DNA of 64,000 nucleotides. It comes from Bog-473 sp963777485. GTDB lineage: Bacteria; Actinomycetota; Acidimicrobiia; Acidimicrobiales; RAAP-2. Numbering within the stretch: the stretch's first letter is position 1; each line of letters begins with the position of its first letter. The translations under genes and the position numbers were made by a program. Below the pieces are notes generated by a model. That model was not told where the DNA came from. It saw only the letters and a list, made by a program, of their open reading frames with translations, and made no database searches. Below, one piece after another: positions 55,155-63,991 of this stretch. The stretch is taken from positions 930,001 to 994,000 of the forward strand of contig CAVZQP010000001.1 of the NCBI GenBank assembly GCA_963777485.1, given 5' to 3'.

Positions 55155-55757
55155 ATGGCCCATGTCCCACTGCTGTACGAGGGCGGCGGAAAAGTCGCCC
55201 GGCTCGCCCGCTCCTACTCGGAGCGTCGTTTCGGCCAGATGGTCGAGCCCACTGCGGCGGCCTCGCACCACGCAGGCGTCCTGGTGGCGATGGGCAGCCT
55301 CGAGACCGCGGTGCAGAAAAGCTGGAAGAAGCTGGACCCGACGCTGCGCTGGTTGGCCATCCAGGCCACCTCCGCACGCATCGGTTGCTCGTGGTGCATC
55401 GACTACGGGTATTACGAGGGCATGCACGACGGCATCGATCCGGCCAAGGTGCGCGCCGTCGTCGAAGGCTGGCGGTCGAGCGACCTCTTCGACGACCGCG
55501 AACGGGCCGTGCTCGAGTATGCGGAGGTGGCGACTGGGTGCCCCGGTGAGGTGCCCGACGAGCTGGCCGGACGGATCCGGGCCCACCTGAACGACGCCGA
55601 GTTCGTGGAGCTCGCCGCCTGGGTGGCGCTCGAGAACTTCCGCTCCCGCTTCAACGCCGGCCTCGGTCTGCGCAGTCAGGGTTTCTCCGAGTCTTGTGCG
55701 ATCCCTATGCGCGATCTCGGCCCCAAGGCCAGCGAACGCCCGGACGCCGTTGCCTGA
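55155..55757 (+). CDS. Carboxymuconolactone decarboxylase (AhpD-like) family protein, ECF41 partner
   Basis: The 200-residue protein has the CMD/AhpD fold with the redox-type motif IGCSWCIDYGYYEG near 75-88 (CxxC plus downstream residues) and LNDAEFVELAAWVALENFRSRFNAGLG near 155-180. AhpD-like proteins act as alkylhydroperoxidase partners or decarboxylases. In ECF41 loci the partner is a carboxymuconolactone decarboxylase, oxidoreductase or epimerase. GGAAGG lies 5 bases upstream of the ATG. The sigma gene starts within its last codons, so the two are coupled. Confidence 0.88.
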   Translation: MAHVPLLYEGGGKVARLARSYSERRFGQMVEPTAAASHHAGVLVAMGSLETAVQKSWKKLDPTLRWLAIQATSARIGCSWCIDYGYYEGMHDGIDPAKVRAVVEGWRSSDLFDDRERAVLEYAEVATGCPGEVPDELAGRIRAHLNDAEFVELAAWVALENFRSRFNAGLGLRSQGFSESCAIPMRDLGPKASERPDAVA

Positions 55758-56625
55758 TCTCGACGCCGAGACGGCGACGTTCGAGGAGTGGCGTTCGCTG
55801 CTCTTCGGCATCGCGTACCGCATGCTCGGTAGCGCCACGGACGCGGAGGACATCGTGCAGGAGGCGTGCATCCGGTGGCTGCGGAGAGGCCCACAGCCGG
55901 TCGAGTCGGTGCGCGCCTATCTGGTCACGATCGTGACCAGGCTGTGTCTCGACCAGCTCGACTCGGCGCGGGCCCAGCGCGAGACCTACGCGGGTCCGTG
56001 GCTGCCCGAGCCTGTCGTCGAGGACGACGTCGCCGCGGTCGAGCAGGCGGATTCCTTGTCGCTGGCGTTCCTCGTGCTGCTCGAGGAGTTGACGCCTCTC
56101 GAGCGGGCCACGTACCTCCTGCACGACGTCTTCGGCTACTCGTTCGAGGAGGTGGCCGCCTCGCTCGGCCGCACGCCCGCCGCCAGCCGGCAGCTCGGCG
56201 CGCGCGCCCGCAAGCACGTGGACGAGCGCCGCCGGCGTTTCGACGCCGACCTCCAGCACGGCCGGGAGCTGACGGATCACTTCGTCGCCGCCTGTGCGAC
56301 GGGCGACTTGTCGGGGCTGCTGGCCATGCTGTCGGAGGACGTCGTGGTGTGGACTGACGGAGGTGGCAAGGTCCGTGCCGCCCTGCGGCCGGTGATCGGG
56401 CCGCATCGCGCGTCGCGCTTTCTGGTGAACGTGGCCAAGAAGGTCCATGGTTGGCCACGGTCCGTCGTCTTGAACGGTCAGCCGGCGACTGTGTTCGTCG
56501 AGGACGGCACCGTGCTCTCCGCGTTGGTGCTGGACATCCTCGAGGGCCGCATCGTCGGGGTGCGCGTCGTCAGCAACCCCGACAAACTCGCTCGGCTGAG
56601 CGCACACCTCGAGGCGCTGGCCTGA
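55750..56625 (+). CDS. sigJ: ECF41-family sigma factor with SnoaL-like C-terminal domain (SigJ type)
   Basis: The 291-residue sigma factor has sigma region 2 (LLFGIAYRMLGSATDAEDIVQEACIRWLR), region 4 (LTPLERATYLLHDVFGYSFEEVAASLGRTPAASRQL) and a C-terminal SnoaL-like domain (about 180-290). Group markers are WLPEPV between regions 2 and 4, the DGGGK motif in WTDGGGKVRAAL near 206 and NPDKL near the end. In this group the C-terminal domain replaces an anti-sigma factor. The TTG at 55750 overlaps the CMD stop by 8 bases. Its likely target is the TGTCACA...CGTC promoter just upstream of the pair. Confidence 0.9.
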   Translation: MPDLDAETATFEEWRSLLFGIAYRMLGSATDAEDIVQEACIRWLRRGPQPVESVRAYLVTIVTRLCLDQLDSARAQRETYAGPWLPEPVVEDDVAAVEQADSLSLAFLVLLEELTPLERATYLLHDVFGYSFEEVAASLGRTPAASRQLGARARKHVDERRRRFDADLQHGRELTDHFVAACATGDLSGLLAMLSEDVVVWTDGGGKVRAALRPVIGPHRASRFLVNVAKKVHGWPRSVVLNGQPATVFVEDGTVLSALVLDILEGRIVGVRVVSNPDKLARLSAHLEALA

Positions 56626-56631
56626 CTCGGT

Positions 56632-57807
56632 TCAGGACAACGCGCGCCGCCGGACCTTTCCGGACGCCGTGCGCGGCAGGTCGTCGACGATCACGAGCTC
56701 CTTCGGCGCCGCCCAGGGCGCGATGGTGTCCGCTACCACCTTGCGGAGTTCGTCGAGCGACGGGGCATCCTCCGTCGGAACGACCCAGGCCACGACGCGT
56801 TCGCCCCAATCGGGGTCCGAGCGCTTCCATACGGCGACCTCGGCGACGTCGGGGTGGGCGCTCAGCACGCGCTCGACGACGTCCGGCCAGACTTTCTCCG
56901 CGCCGGTGGTGATGACGTCGTCGATCCGGCCGGACACGGCCAGCTCGCCGCCCTCGCCGAAGTGCCCGGCATCTCCGGTGGCGAACCACGAACCGTCATC
57001 GTCCGGACCGGGAACCCGGCCGGTCGAGCCATCTCGATAGCAACGGAACAACATCGGGGCACGGATGAGGATTTCGCCCCCATCCGGGGCACCTGCGTCG
57101 CCGGCAGCGGTCGAGAAGGTGCCGTCGGCATGCCGCAGGGCGACGTCGACGCCGGGGAGAGGCTGCCCGTCGTAGACGACCCCCGAGCCCGTCTCGGTCA
57201 ATCCGTATGTCGTGACGACGTTGGGCGGCAACGAATCAGGCGCCTTGCTCCCACCGAGCAGGATGCAGGCGAAGACGGAGGGGTCGAGACGCGCCAATGC
57301 GGTTGTCACGAGAGAGACATGGGTCGCCCGTCCGGTCCGGCCCGCCGCCTCGACCGCTTCGGCCTCGAAGCCGGGCATCACGAGCAAGGGGGTGCCGGTG
57401 ACCACGGCGCGCGTCACCACGGCGAGGCCGCCCATGTGGGCGAGGGGCAGGCATGCGAGCCACGAATGGCGACTGGGGTCGACGCCAAGGCGCTCCGTCG
57501 TCGTTGCGGCCGACGCCACGACGGCTTCGTGCGTCAGCACCACGCCCTTGGGCTGGCCCGCCGTGCCGGACGATGCGACGACGAGGGCGTCTCCTTCCTC
57601 TACGCCCAGCCCGTCAGGGAGGGCGTGTTGCTCGCCGTCCGAGCCGACGATCCGGGTGGGGCGCAGCACATCGAGCATCGTCCTGCGGGCGGCGACGGGG
57701 AGGCGCGGGTCCAGGGGTGCTGCGGCGTCTCCGGTGTCCCAGATCGCCCGGAGGGCATCCACAAACCCCATGCCACCAGGGAGATCAAGTGCGACGAGCT
57801 CAGGCAC
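56632..57807 (-). CDS. menE: o-Succinylbenzoate--CoA ligase (MenE-like)
   Basis: MenE makes o-succinylbenzoyl-CoA in menaquinone synthesis. The 391-residue ANL enzyme is shorter than average because the N-terminal domain is reduced, as in actinobacterial MenE. It shows the P-loop VVASSGTAGQPKGVVLTH near 76-92, LPLAHMGGLAV near 122, TTYGLTETGSG near 203, WFATGDAGHFGEGGELAVSGRIDDVI near 272-296 in parts, and the catalytic Lys in ASGKVRRRAL at the end. The gene is placed with menA, menH and menD, which supports the call. A TACGAT lies 8 bases upstream of its GTG. Confidence 0.85.
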   Translation of the reverse strand: MPELVALDLPGGMGFVDALRAIWDTGDAAAPLDPRLPVAARRTMLDVLRPTRIVGSDGEQHALPDGLGVEEGDALVVASSGTAGQPKGVVLTHEAVVASAATTTERLGVDPSRHSWLACLPLAHMGGLAVVTRAVVTGTPLLVMPGFEAEAVEAAGRTGRATHVSLVTTALARLDPSVFACILLGGSKAPDSLPPNVVTTYGLTETGSGVVYDGQPLPGVDVALRHADGTFSTAAGDAGAPDGGEILIRAPMLFRCYRDGSTGRVPGPDDDGSWFATGDAGHFGEGGELAVSGRIDDVITTGAEKVWPDVVERVLSAHPDVAEVAVWKRSDPDWGERVVAWVVPTEDAPSLDELRKVVADTIAPWAAPKELVIVDDLPRTASGKVRRRALS

Positions 57808-57815
57808 CGGCCAGT

Positions 57816-57821
57816 ATCGTA
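57816..57821 (-). promoter_or_regulatory. Candidate -10 for leaderless menE
   Basis: On the minus strand TACGAT ends 8 bases before the GTG at 57807. The divergent menA start is 40 bases away on the other side. Confidence 0.4.
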
Positions 57822-57860
57822 GGTCGCCGTGCAGACCGTGGTCAGTGGCGTTCCGGCTTC

Positions 57861-58835
57861 GTGAGCCCTCCTCTCAAGGTCTGGGTCGCCGGAGCCCGGC
57901 CCCGCACACTCCCCGCCGCCGTGGTGCCGGTCTTCGTCGGGACGGCAGCGGGATACTGGTCAAGCGGCCGGCTCCTGATCGACTACAGCTGCCGCGGCAG
58001 CATCGGCCAGTGCTCGTCGCTCGACCATTCGGTGTCGTGGCTCAACGCGTTCCTTGCCCTGGTCGTTGCGCTCGGCATCCAGGTCGGGACCAACTACGTC
58101 AACGACTACGCCGACGGGCAGCGAGGCACCGATGAGCATCGGGCCGGCCCCGTCCGCCTTGTCGCCGGCGGCCTGGCGACCGTACGCGAGGTAAAGATCG
58201 CCGCCGCCGCATCCTTCGCGGTCGCGGCCATCGCCGGGTTCGTGTTGGCAGCCCGCGTCACCTGGTGGTTCATTCCGCTCGGGGCCATCTGTTTCGTGGC
58301 CGGCTGGGCCTATACCGGCGGCTCCAGACCGTACGGCTACTACGGGTTCGGCGAGCTCTTCGTCTTCGTGTTCTTCGGCTTGGTCGCTACGGCGGGCTCC
58401 GCCTACGTCCAACATGCTCCGTTCCTCTGGAGCTACTCCGGCGGCGAGCTCGCCGTCTCGTTCGATTGGGGGTTCGCGCTCGCGGCCGGGGTCCCCGTGG
58501 GGTTCTTGGCGGCGGCGCTGCTCGAGGCGAACAACCTGCGCGACATCGAGACGGACGCCGAGGCGGGCAAGCGGACCCTTGCGGTGCGCCTGGGGCGGAC
58601 GAACGCCGGACTTCTGTATTGCATCACCTTGATGGGCGCGGCGCTCTCCATCGGCGTGCTCTACAACTACCGGCCGTGGGCGTTGCTCGCCCTACTGGCC
58701 ACACCGCTCGCCATCCTCCCGCTCCGCCTGGCCTTGAGTGATCGCAACGGACGCGACCTCTTACCGATGCTGGGCTCGACGGCGCGCCTCCAGATCGCGG
58801 TGGGGGCGCTCCTGACCATCGGACTGCTGGTGTGA
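57861..58835 (+). CDS. menA: 1,4-Dihydroxy-2-naphthoate polyprenyltransferase
   Basis: MenA attaches the polyprenyl chain to 1,4-dihydroxy-2-naphthoate in the membrane. The 324-residue UbiA-type protein has about nine helices and both Asp-rich motifs: NYVNDYADGQRGTDEHRAGP near 74-93 and NNLRDIETDAEAGKRTLAVRLG near 215-235. The early RPRTLPAAVVPVFVGTA stretch is a MenA signature. The GTG at 57861 puts the first helix at the usual place. It is divergent from menE and ends 4 bases before menH on the other strand. Confidence 0.93.
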   Translation: MSPPLKVWVAGARPRTLPAAVVPVFVGTAAGYWSSGRLLIDYSCRGSIGQCSSLDHSVSWLNAFLALVVALGIQVGTNYVNDYADGQRGTDEHRAGPVRLVAGGLATVREVKIAAAASFAVAAIAGFVLAARVTWWFIPLGAICFVAGWAYTGGSRPYGYYGFGELFVFVFFGLVATAGSAYVQHAPFLWSYSGGELAVSFDWGFALAAGVPVGFLAAALLEANNLRDIETDAEAGKRTLAVRLGRTNAGLLYCITLMGAALSIGVLYNYRPWALLALLATPLAILPLRLALSDRNGRDLLPMLGSTARLQIAVGALLTIGLLV

Positions 58836-58839
58836 GAAT

Positions 58840-59622
58840 TCAGTCGCCCGGAGCGGGATCGATAGCGCGGAGCCAGTGCGCCACGATCCGTCCGGTGTGA
58901 TCCGGTTGCGTCAAGTGCACGGCGTGACCGCCACCGGGGACGAACGACACGACGCAGGATGGCGCAAGGCGCGCGAGACGGAGCGCGTGTGCCGCAAACC
59001 GGGTGTCGTCCGTGCCCGCCAACGCGAGGATGGGGCAACCGATCGTGGGAATCGATCCCCACATCGGCTCCTGGGTTCCGGTTCCGCACAGGCGAAGGCT
59101 CGAGGCCAGGCCGGCGGCGCTATTGCGGAGGCGTTCGCCCCGATCAGCGTCGTCCCCGAGTCGCTCGAAGAGCGGCCCGCGCAGCCACGACTCGAGGAAG
59201 GCCCCGACGTCGCCCGAGCCCTCCAGCTCGTCGGCCCGCTCCTCGTCCGAGCGGCGCCGCGCGGTGCGCGCCTCGGGGTCATCGATCCCGCCGGTGGCGC
59301 CGATCAGCGCAGCACGGCTGATGGGCAGGTCGGTCTGCGTCAGCACGTGCAGTCCGACGCGGGCGCCCAGCGAATACCCGATGAGCCCGCATGCCGTGTC
59401 ACCGATCGCGCCGCGTATGGCGTCTGCCACGAGCCGGCCGCTCGTCGGGAGGTCGGCCCGGACGCCATCGGAGCCCCCGTGCCCGGGAAGGTCGACGGCG
59501 ACCAGGGTGTACGAGTCGGACAGCGCCTCACCGAAGCGACCCCAGAGCCGCCCCGTCTGCGTGAAACCGTGCAACAGAGCCACGGGTGGCCCGGAGCCCC
59601 GCAGTTCGACTTGGAGGGCCAC
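58840..59622 (-). CDS. menH: MenH-like alpha/beta hydrolase (SHCHC synthase)
   Basis: MenH removes pyruvate from SEPHCHC to give SHCHC in menaquinone synthesis. The 260-residue alpha/beta hydrolase has the oxyanion strand VALLHGFTQTGRLW near 13, VDLPGHGGSDG near 44, the nucleophile elbow GLIGYSLGARVGLH near 80 (Ser), a cap region (120-180), an Asp in LAGTDDTRF near 207 and the His in GGGHAVHLTQPD near 234. Close position to menD and menE supports the call over other hydrolases. Its GTG start is 5 bases from the divergent menD start. Confidence 0.8.
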   Translation of the reverse strand: MALQVELRGSGPPVALLHGFTQTGRLWGRFGEALSDSYTLVAVDLPGHGGSDGVRADLPTSGRLVADAIRGAIGDTACGLIGYSLGARVGLHVLTQTDLPISRAALIGATGGIDDPEARTARRRSDEERADELEGSGDVGAFLESWLRGPLFERLGDDADRGERLRNSAAGLASSLRLCGTGTQEPMWGSIPTIGCPILALAGTDDTRFAAHALRLARLAPSCVVSFVPGGGHAVHLTQPDHTGRIVAHWLRAIDPAPGD

Positions 59623-59627
59623 GCCGG

Positions 59628-61289
59628 GTGAGCGTACAGGCCACCTTCTGCGCCACCCTGGTCGACGAGTGGGCGAAGCTCGGCCTGACTGACGCCGTCA
59701 TCTGCCCCGGGTCGCGCTCCACACCCCTCGTGGTGCCGCTGGCCCACACGCTCCACACGCACGTGCGCCTCGACGAACGGAGTGCCGCGTTCTATGCCCT
59801 CGGTCTGGCCAAGGCGACACGACGGCCTGTCCTCATTTGTGTGACGAGCGGCACCGCCGGGGCCGAACTCCACCCGGCCGTCGTCGAGGCCCATCACGCC
59901 CGCGTGCCGCTCATCGTGTGCACGGCCGACCGGCCCCCTGAGCTCCACCACACGGGCGCTTCACAGACGATCGAACAGGACCGGCTCTTCACCGCCGAAG
60001 CGCGCTGGTATGGCGATCCAGGGGTGCCGGCGGCCGGTCAGGAGGCGACCTGGCGCCCGTTAGCGGCGCGAGCCGTCGCCGAATCCCTCCATGGGCCGAG
60101 CGGTCCGGGCCCGGTTCACCTCAATCTGGCCTTCCGCGAGCCGCTGACCGAGAACGCCGGGGCGCTGCCGCCTCCCCGGGACGATCGTGTGACCGTCGGG
60201 GACCGGACGGAGCGGATTGCGACGACCACGCCGCTGGAAGGACGCGGCATCATCGTTGCCGGCGGCCCGTCGTTCGGCGACGCCGACCCCGAGATGGTGC
60301 TCGCCTTCGCGAAGCATCTCGGGTGGCCGGTGCTCGCCGATCCGTTGTCACGCTGCCGCGTCGAGGGCACGATCGCCGCCGCCGACGCAATCGTGCGGAC
60401 GCAGCCTCCGCTGCCCGACGTCGTCGTGTTGCTCGGTGCACCGTGGCTCTCCAAGGCGCTCGGCGAGTACGTGGCGAAGGCAGGGGCCGCCGGCTCCAGG
60501 ATCGTCGTCATCGATCCGTGGAGCGAGCGGCCCGATCCGCAGCGGGTGGCGACGGAGTTCGTCCACGCGGAGGCGAACGTGTGGCTGCCGGCCGCGGCCG
60601 ACGAAGGAACTCCGGCCGCTCCTGAGTGGCTTGCTTCTTGGCGGTCCATGGAGGAGCGGGCACAGCAGGTGTTGGACGAGGTGCTCTCGAGCGAGCTCAG
60701 CGAGCCGGCGGTGGCCCGGGCGCTGCACCGCTATGCCGCAGCAGCCGACGCCGCGGTCGTGGTCTCGGCATCGATGCCGATCCGGGACCTCGAGTGGTAC
60801 GCGCCGGCACTGCCGGTGCCGCCACACGTTCTGGCCAACCGCGGCGCCAACGGCATCGACGGCCTCGTCTCCACGGCCCTGGGTGTCGCCGCCGCCCGCA
60901 CGGCCGGGCGCACCCTCGCGTTCCTCGGGGACCTGGCCTTCTTGCACGACGTGTCCGGGCTGGTCAACCTTCCCGACGTGTCGTGCACGTTCGTCGTCGT
61001 CGACAACGCAGGCGGGGGCATCTTTTCGTTCCTGCCGCAGGCGAGGGCCCTACCTGCTGAGTCGTTTGAGACCTTGTTCGCGACCCCGCCCACGAGCGAC
61101 CTGGGCGCGGTCGCGCGCGGGTTCGGCCTTCCTGTCGAGGAGGTCACAAAGGTCTCAGAGTTGGAACCGGCCCTTGCTGATGCTCCGGCGGCTCCGGCCA
61201 TGGTTCGCGTCCGCGTGCCGTCGCGCGCTGAGAACGTGGCCGTCCACGACGCGATCAACCAGGCGGTCCGTCGCGCGCTGCACCCCTGA
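59628..61289 (+). CDS. menD: SEPHCHC synthase MenD
   Basis: MenD is the ThDP enzyme that joins 2-oxoglutarate to isochorismate in menaquinone synthesis. The 553-residue protein shows VICPGSRSTPLVVPL near 22, the glutamate in RLDERSAAFYALGLAKAT near 48, VTSGTAGAELHPAVVEA near 72, LANRGANGIDGLVSTALG near 400, the Mg-ThDP motif LGDLAFLHDVSGL near 432 and DNAGGGIFSFLPQ near 455. The GTG at 59628 follows GGAGGG by 9 bases. menB, menC, menF and ubiE/menG are not in the window. Confidence 0.95.
   Translation: MSVQATFCATLVDEWAKLGLTDAVICPGSRSTPLVVPLAHTLHTHVRLDERSAAFYALGLAKATRRPVLICVTSGTAGAELHPAVVEAHHARVPLIVCTADRPPELHHTGASQTIEQDRLFTAEARWYGDPGVPAAGQEATWRPLAARAVAESLHGPSGPGPVHLNLAFREPLTENAGALPPPRDDRVTVGDRTERIATTTPLEGRGIIVAGGPSFGDADPEMVLAFAKHLGWPVLADPLSRCRVEGTIAAADAIVRTQPPLPDVVVLLGAPWLSKALGEYVAKAGAAGSRIVVIDPWSERPDPQRVATEFVHAEANVWLPAAADEGTPAAPEWLASWRSMEERAQQVLDEVLSSELSEPAVARALHRYAAAADAAVVVSASMPIRDLEWYAPALPVPPHVLANRGANGIDGLVSTALGVAAARTAGRTLAFLGDLAFLHDVSGLVNLPDVSCTFVVVDNAGGGIFSFLPQARALPAESFETLFATPPTSDLGAVARGFGLPVEEVTKVSELEPALADAPAAPAMVRVRVPSRAENVAVHDAINQAVRRALHP
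59631..59636 (-). promoter_or_regulatory. Candidate -10 for leaderless menH, inside menD
   Basis: On the minus strand TACGCT ends 8 bases before the menH GTG. It lies within the first codons of menD, so the two genes would share the same few bases for start and promoter. Confidence 0.4.
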
Positions 61290-62442
61290 AAGCGGGGGAG
61301 GGCGTCGAGGTCGTGAGGTGGCCGGTCGGGCTCCGGAACGTCAATTCGACGTTCGCGTCACCCGAGATCTTCCATCCCATCTCGTGCACGAAGCGGTGGT
61401 GCTGATCGCACAGCTCGACGAGGTTCGACAGGTCGGTCGCGCCGCCGTTCGTCCAGTGGAGCACGTGGTGGACGTCGGTGAATTCGGTGTGGGTGCAGCC
61501 GGGGAACCGGCAGCCCTTGTCCCGCCGCCGGATCTCGATCCGTTGCGCGTCGGAGGGATCGCGCCGGGTGCGACCGAGGTTGAGGCTGTGCCCGGACGGC
61601 CCGTCGGCCGACACCAGGACCTTGGCGTCGCAGGCAATGCGGCGGGCCACCTCCCGGGATACTGGGCCGAGTACGTCGAGCTCCGCGCCACCGTCGCCAC
61701 CCGCCAGGAACTCGAGATCAGCGTGCACCACGACCGTCGGACGGTGGCGTCGCATCCCGCCGGCCCGGGGCGTCCCGTCACCGTCGTCGGACGACGCCTT
61801 GCCGTCCACGTCCCTCTTGCACAGCGCGACCAGCGCATCAGCCATGCGCTGGTCGAAGGGGACCCGCTCCTTCGTCCGGCGGCTTGCTCGGGTGATGAGA
61901 GAACCTTTGACGACCGCGTACTGGTCCTGTGGCAGAGTCCCCGTGAGCGTCCGCCTCCGGTCGTCGAAGCGGAGGAAGCGCCGGCCATAGGAGCCCGTTG
62001 CCTGTTCGTCGGACTGTTGTCGCGCCGCCGCCGCCAGCTCGCGAACCTGCTTCGCCGACCAATGGGTGGCCTGTTCGGCGAGCTTTGCGTCGGTCTCGGG
62101 CTTCGCCACCTCGACGAGCGGCTTGACCTGGTCGAAGGACAGCTTTCCTTGTGAAAGGGCGTCGGAGATCTTGGGGAGCTCCTGCAACTTGGTCGCCGCC
62201 GTCACCCATTCGCGGGCGGTGACGGCTGCCACACCGCACTGTTGCACCAGCCAGGCGACCATCGACGTCGCACCGTCGACACGCCAGGCCTTGCGTCGGT
62301 CTAGTTCGACCACGGCGGCCAACAGCTGACTGTGGTGGGCGGAGATGGCCCGATGGTGCTGGATCACGCTCGTCACGAGCCGGTCCGTGCGCCGGGAGAC
62401 CGAGTCGGGCCGAGGCCCCTCGCGCATCGTCGAAGGTGTCAT
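61255..62442 (-). CDS. DUF222 / HNH endonuclease (13E12-repeat type) protein
   Basis: The 395-residue protein has a helical DUF222 domain (about 20-260: LLAAVVELDRRKAW, SMVAWLVQQCGVAAVTAREWV, LSQGKLSFDQVKPLVEVA, VPFDQRMADALVALC) and a C-terminal HNH domain with CRFPGCTHTEFTDVHHVLHWTNGGATDLSNLVELCDQHHRFVHE (key HH, N and HH residues). This is the widespread actinobacterial REP13E12-like family, of unknown biological role, often repeated in genomes. The ATG at 62442 is likely; one at 62493 would add 17 residues. Its 3' end overlaps the menD 3' end by 35 bases on the other strand. Confidence 0.88.
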   Translation of the reverse strand: MTPSTMREGPRPDSVSRRTDRLVTSVIQHHRAISAHHSQLLAAVVELDRRKAWRVDGATSMVAWLVQQCGVAAVTAREWVTAATKLQELPKISDALSQGKLSFDQVKPLVEVAKPETDAKLAEQATHWSAKQVRELAAAARQQSDEQATGSYGRRFLRFDDRRRTLTGTLPQDQYAVVKGSLITRASRRTKERVPFDQRMADALVALCKRDVDGKASSDDGDGTPRAGGMRRHRPTVVVHADLEFLAGGDGGAELDVLGPVSREVARRIACDAKVLVSADGPSGHSLNLGRTRRDPSDAQRIEIRRRDKGCRFPGCTHTEFTDVHHVLHWTNGGATDLSNLVELCDQHHRFVHEMGWKISGDANVELTFRSPTGHLTTSTPSPAFRGAARDGPPG

Positions 62443-62509
62443 GCCCGGAGAATGGTCGCAACCGCTGCGCGCGGCGCGTCGAAGTACGGGCATGCGCCCG
62501 AACCCCGGA

Positions 62510-63991
62510 TCAGCGGTAGCCGTCCGCCGGCACCCACTCCCCGTGGCTGCGCAGCGGGAGGCGAACCGGTAGGTGGATGACGGCCTCAGGGCCGCGACGG
62601 CCCATGGACGAGGCGTCGAGGACGTAGATGTCGCTCGTGCCCCGGTTCACGTCGTCGACGACGCTCAACAGCCACCCCTCGTCGTCACTGTGCCCGTCGA
62701 CCGCCCGCACGAAGAGGGGCTCGCTCGGCCGGCGCCCGGGACCGGGGTGCCATGCCACCGCCTCGTCGCGGGCGACATCGAATTTCAGGAGGCCGATCGG
62801 CGCTGCGCCACGCTCGACGACGGCGCGCGGATCAACCGCGCCATAGCGAGGCGCCGCATCCCTTCCTGCCACGTTGTCCGCCCAGTGCTCCTCGACGGAG
62901 TAGCCATAGCGAAACGGCGCCCCCTCGAGCAACGCGTCCATGCGCGGGTACTCCACGTATCGGTCGTCAACCTGTGCGCGCTCGACGCGATCGGCGGTGA
63001 CCCGCCAACGTTCGAGCACGCCCAGGCTGCCTCCGATCGATGTCAGTCCGACCCCTTGTGGTCCCACGACCGATTCCGCCGGGTCGTACGGCCGCGCTGC
63101 ATCGAGCGCGTCGTAGCGGCACACGAACACGACGATGTCGCCCGAGCTCTCCTCCTCCCACGCGCCGAGCACGTGGGTCACCAGGCACGGATCCAAGCGG
63201 AACCAGCGGACGTCCGCCCCGTCACCGACTCGGGGCACCACCCCGAGCCAGCCCTCCCCACCGGGCACCCAGCCGAACGGAACAGCGTGCCCACCGGCAT
63301 CAGCCAGCCGCGTGGTCGGCGACTCTATGAACACCACGTGACCCGACGTGACGGCGACGTCGTGCTGCCACGTGGCGCGCTCCAACTCGACTGCCTGTGT
63401 GCTCCGCAGGGAGCCGCGGGCATCCCATTCCCCGATACGGAGCCAGATGCCTTCGGGCTGACCTTCCGCCGGCTCGAGAGGCGATGAAGCGTCGATCCGC
63501 CCTCGGTCGTCGACCGCGAAAAGGACGCGGGAACCGTCGGACGCCACCCGGTGGACGTGCGACGCGATCGGCACCGACAGCCCTCCCGCGAAATCCTGCG
63601 GCTCGAGCAGGCGGGAGTACTGCGAGGGGATGCCCGTCTCGGAGAGGGTCAGGACCGAGCCGGCGTGCCAGAACACCGAGGCGTCTGCGTCGGACTCGCT
63701 CCACCGGTACGTGACAGCCTTCCCGTCGCGGAGCTCGACGGCGTGGAGGGCGCCGATGGGCAGCCCGGCGTCGGCGAATGGATGCTGTTTCGACGCGGCA
63801 TCGGTCGCGAAAGGCGAGCCCGCTGCCCCGGCCTGCGGCGTTGTCGCGTCCTCATGCTCCCCGGCATCCGGCAAGTCGGTCGAACGCAGCGCCCACGGCG
63901 ACCGTGGCCCGATCCGGAACAGCGTGCCTTGGAGGTCAGGCGGGAGCGCCCCCTCCATGGGGAGTGACGCCGATTCGATGCCGATTACCAC
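62510..63991 (-). CDS. Carotenoid oxygenase (RPE65/CCD) family protein
   Basis: The protein (493 residues within the window) matches the iron-dependent carotenoid cleavage oxygenase family: LPPDLQGTLFRIGP near 16-29 at the start, HRVASDG near 148, and four candidate iron-ligand histidines in SHVHRV (145), ATWQHDV (210), LVTHVLGAWEE (about 277) and LRSHGEW near the end. It may cleave carotenoids, apocarotenoids or stilbene-like compounds. The frame stays open to the window edge, so the true N-terminus may lie beyond 64000; GTG at 63991 is only the first usable start here. The GTG start region lacks a visible ribosome site. Confidence 0.83.
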   Translation of the reverse strand: MVIGIESASLPMEGALPPDLQGTLFRIGPRSPWALRSTDLPDAGEHEDATTPQAGAAGSPFATDAASKQHPFADAGLPIGALHAVELRDGKAVTYRWSESDADASVFWHAGSVLTLSETGIPSQYSRLLEPQDFAGGLSVPIASHVHRVASDGSRVLFAVDDRGRIDASSPLEPAEGQPEGIWLRIGEWDARGSLRSTQAVELERATWQHDVAVTSGHVVFIESPTTRLADAGGHAVPFGWVPGGEGWLGVVPRVGDGADVRWFRLDPCLVTHVLGAWEEESSGDIVVFVCRYDALDAARPYDPAESVVGPQGVGLTSIGGSLGVLERWRVTADRVERAQVDDRYVEYPRMDALLEGAPFRYGYSVEEHWADNVAGRDAAPRYGAVDPRAVVERGAAPIGLLKFDVARDEAVAWHPGPGRRPSEPLFVRAVDGHSDDEGWLLSVVDDVNRGTSDIYVLDASSMGRRGPEAVIHLPVRLPLRSHGEWVPADGYR

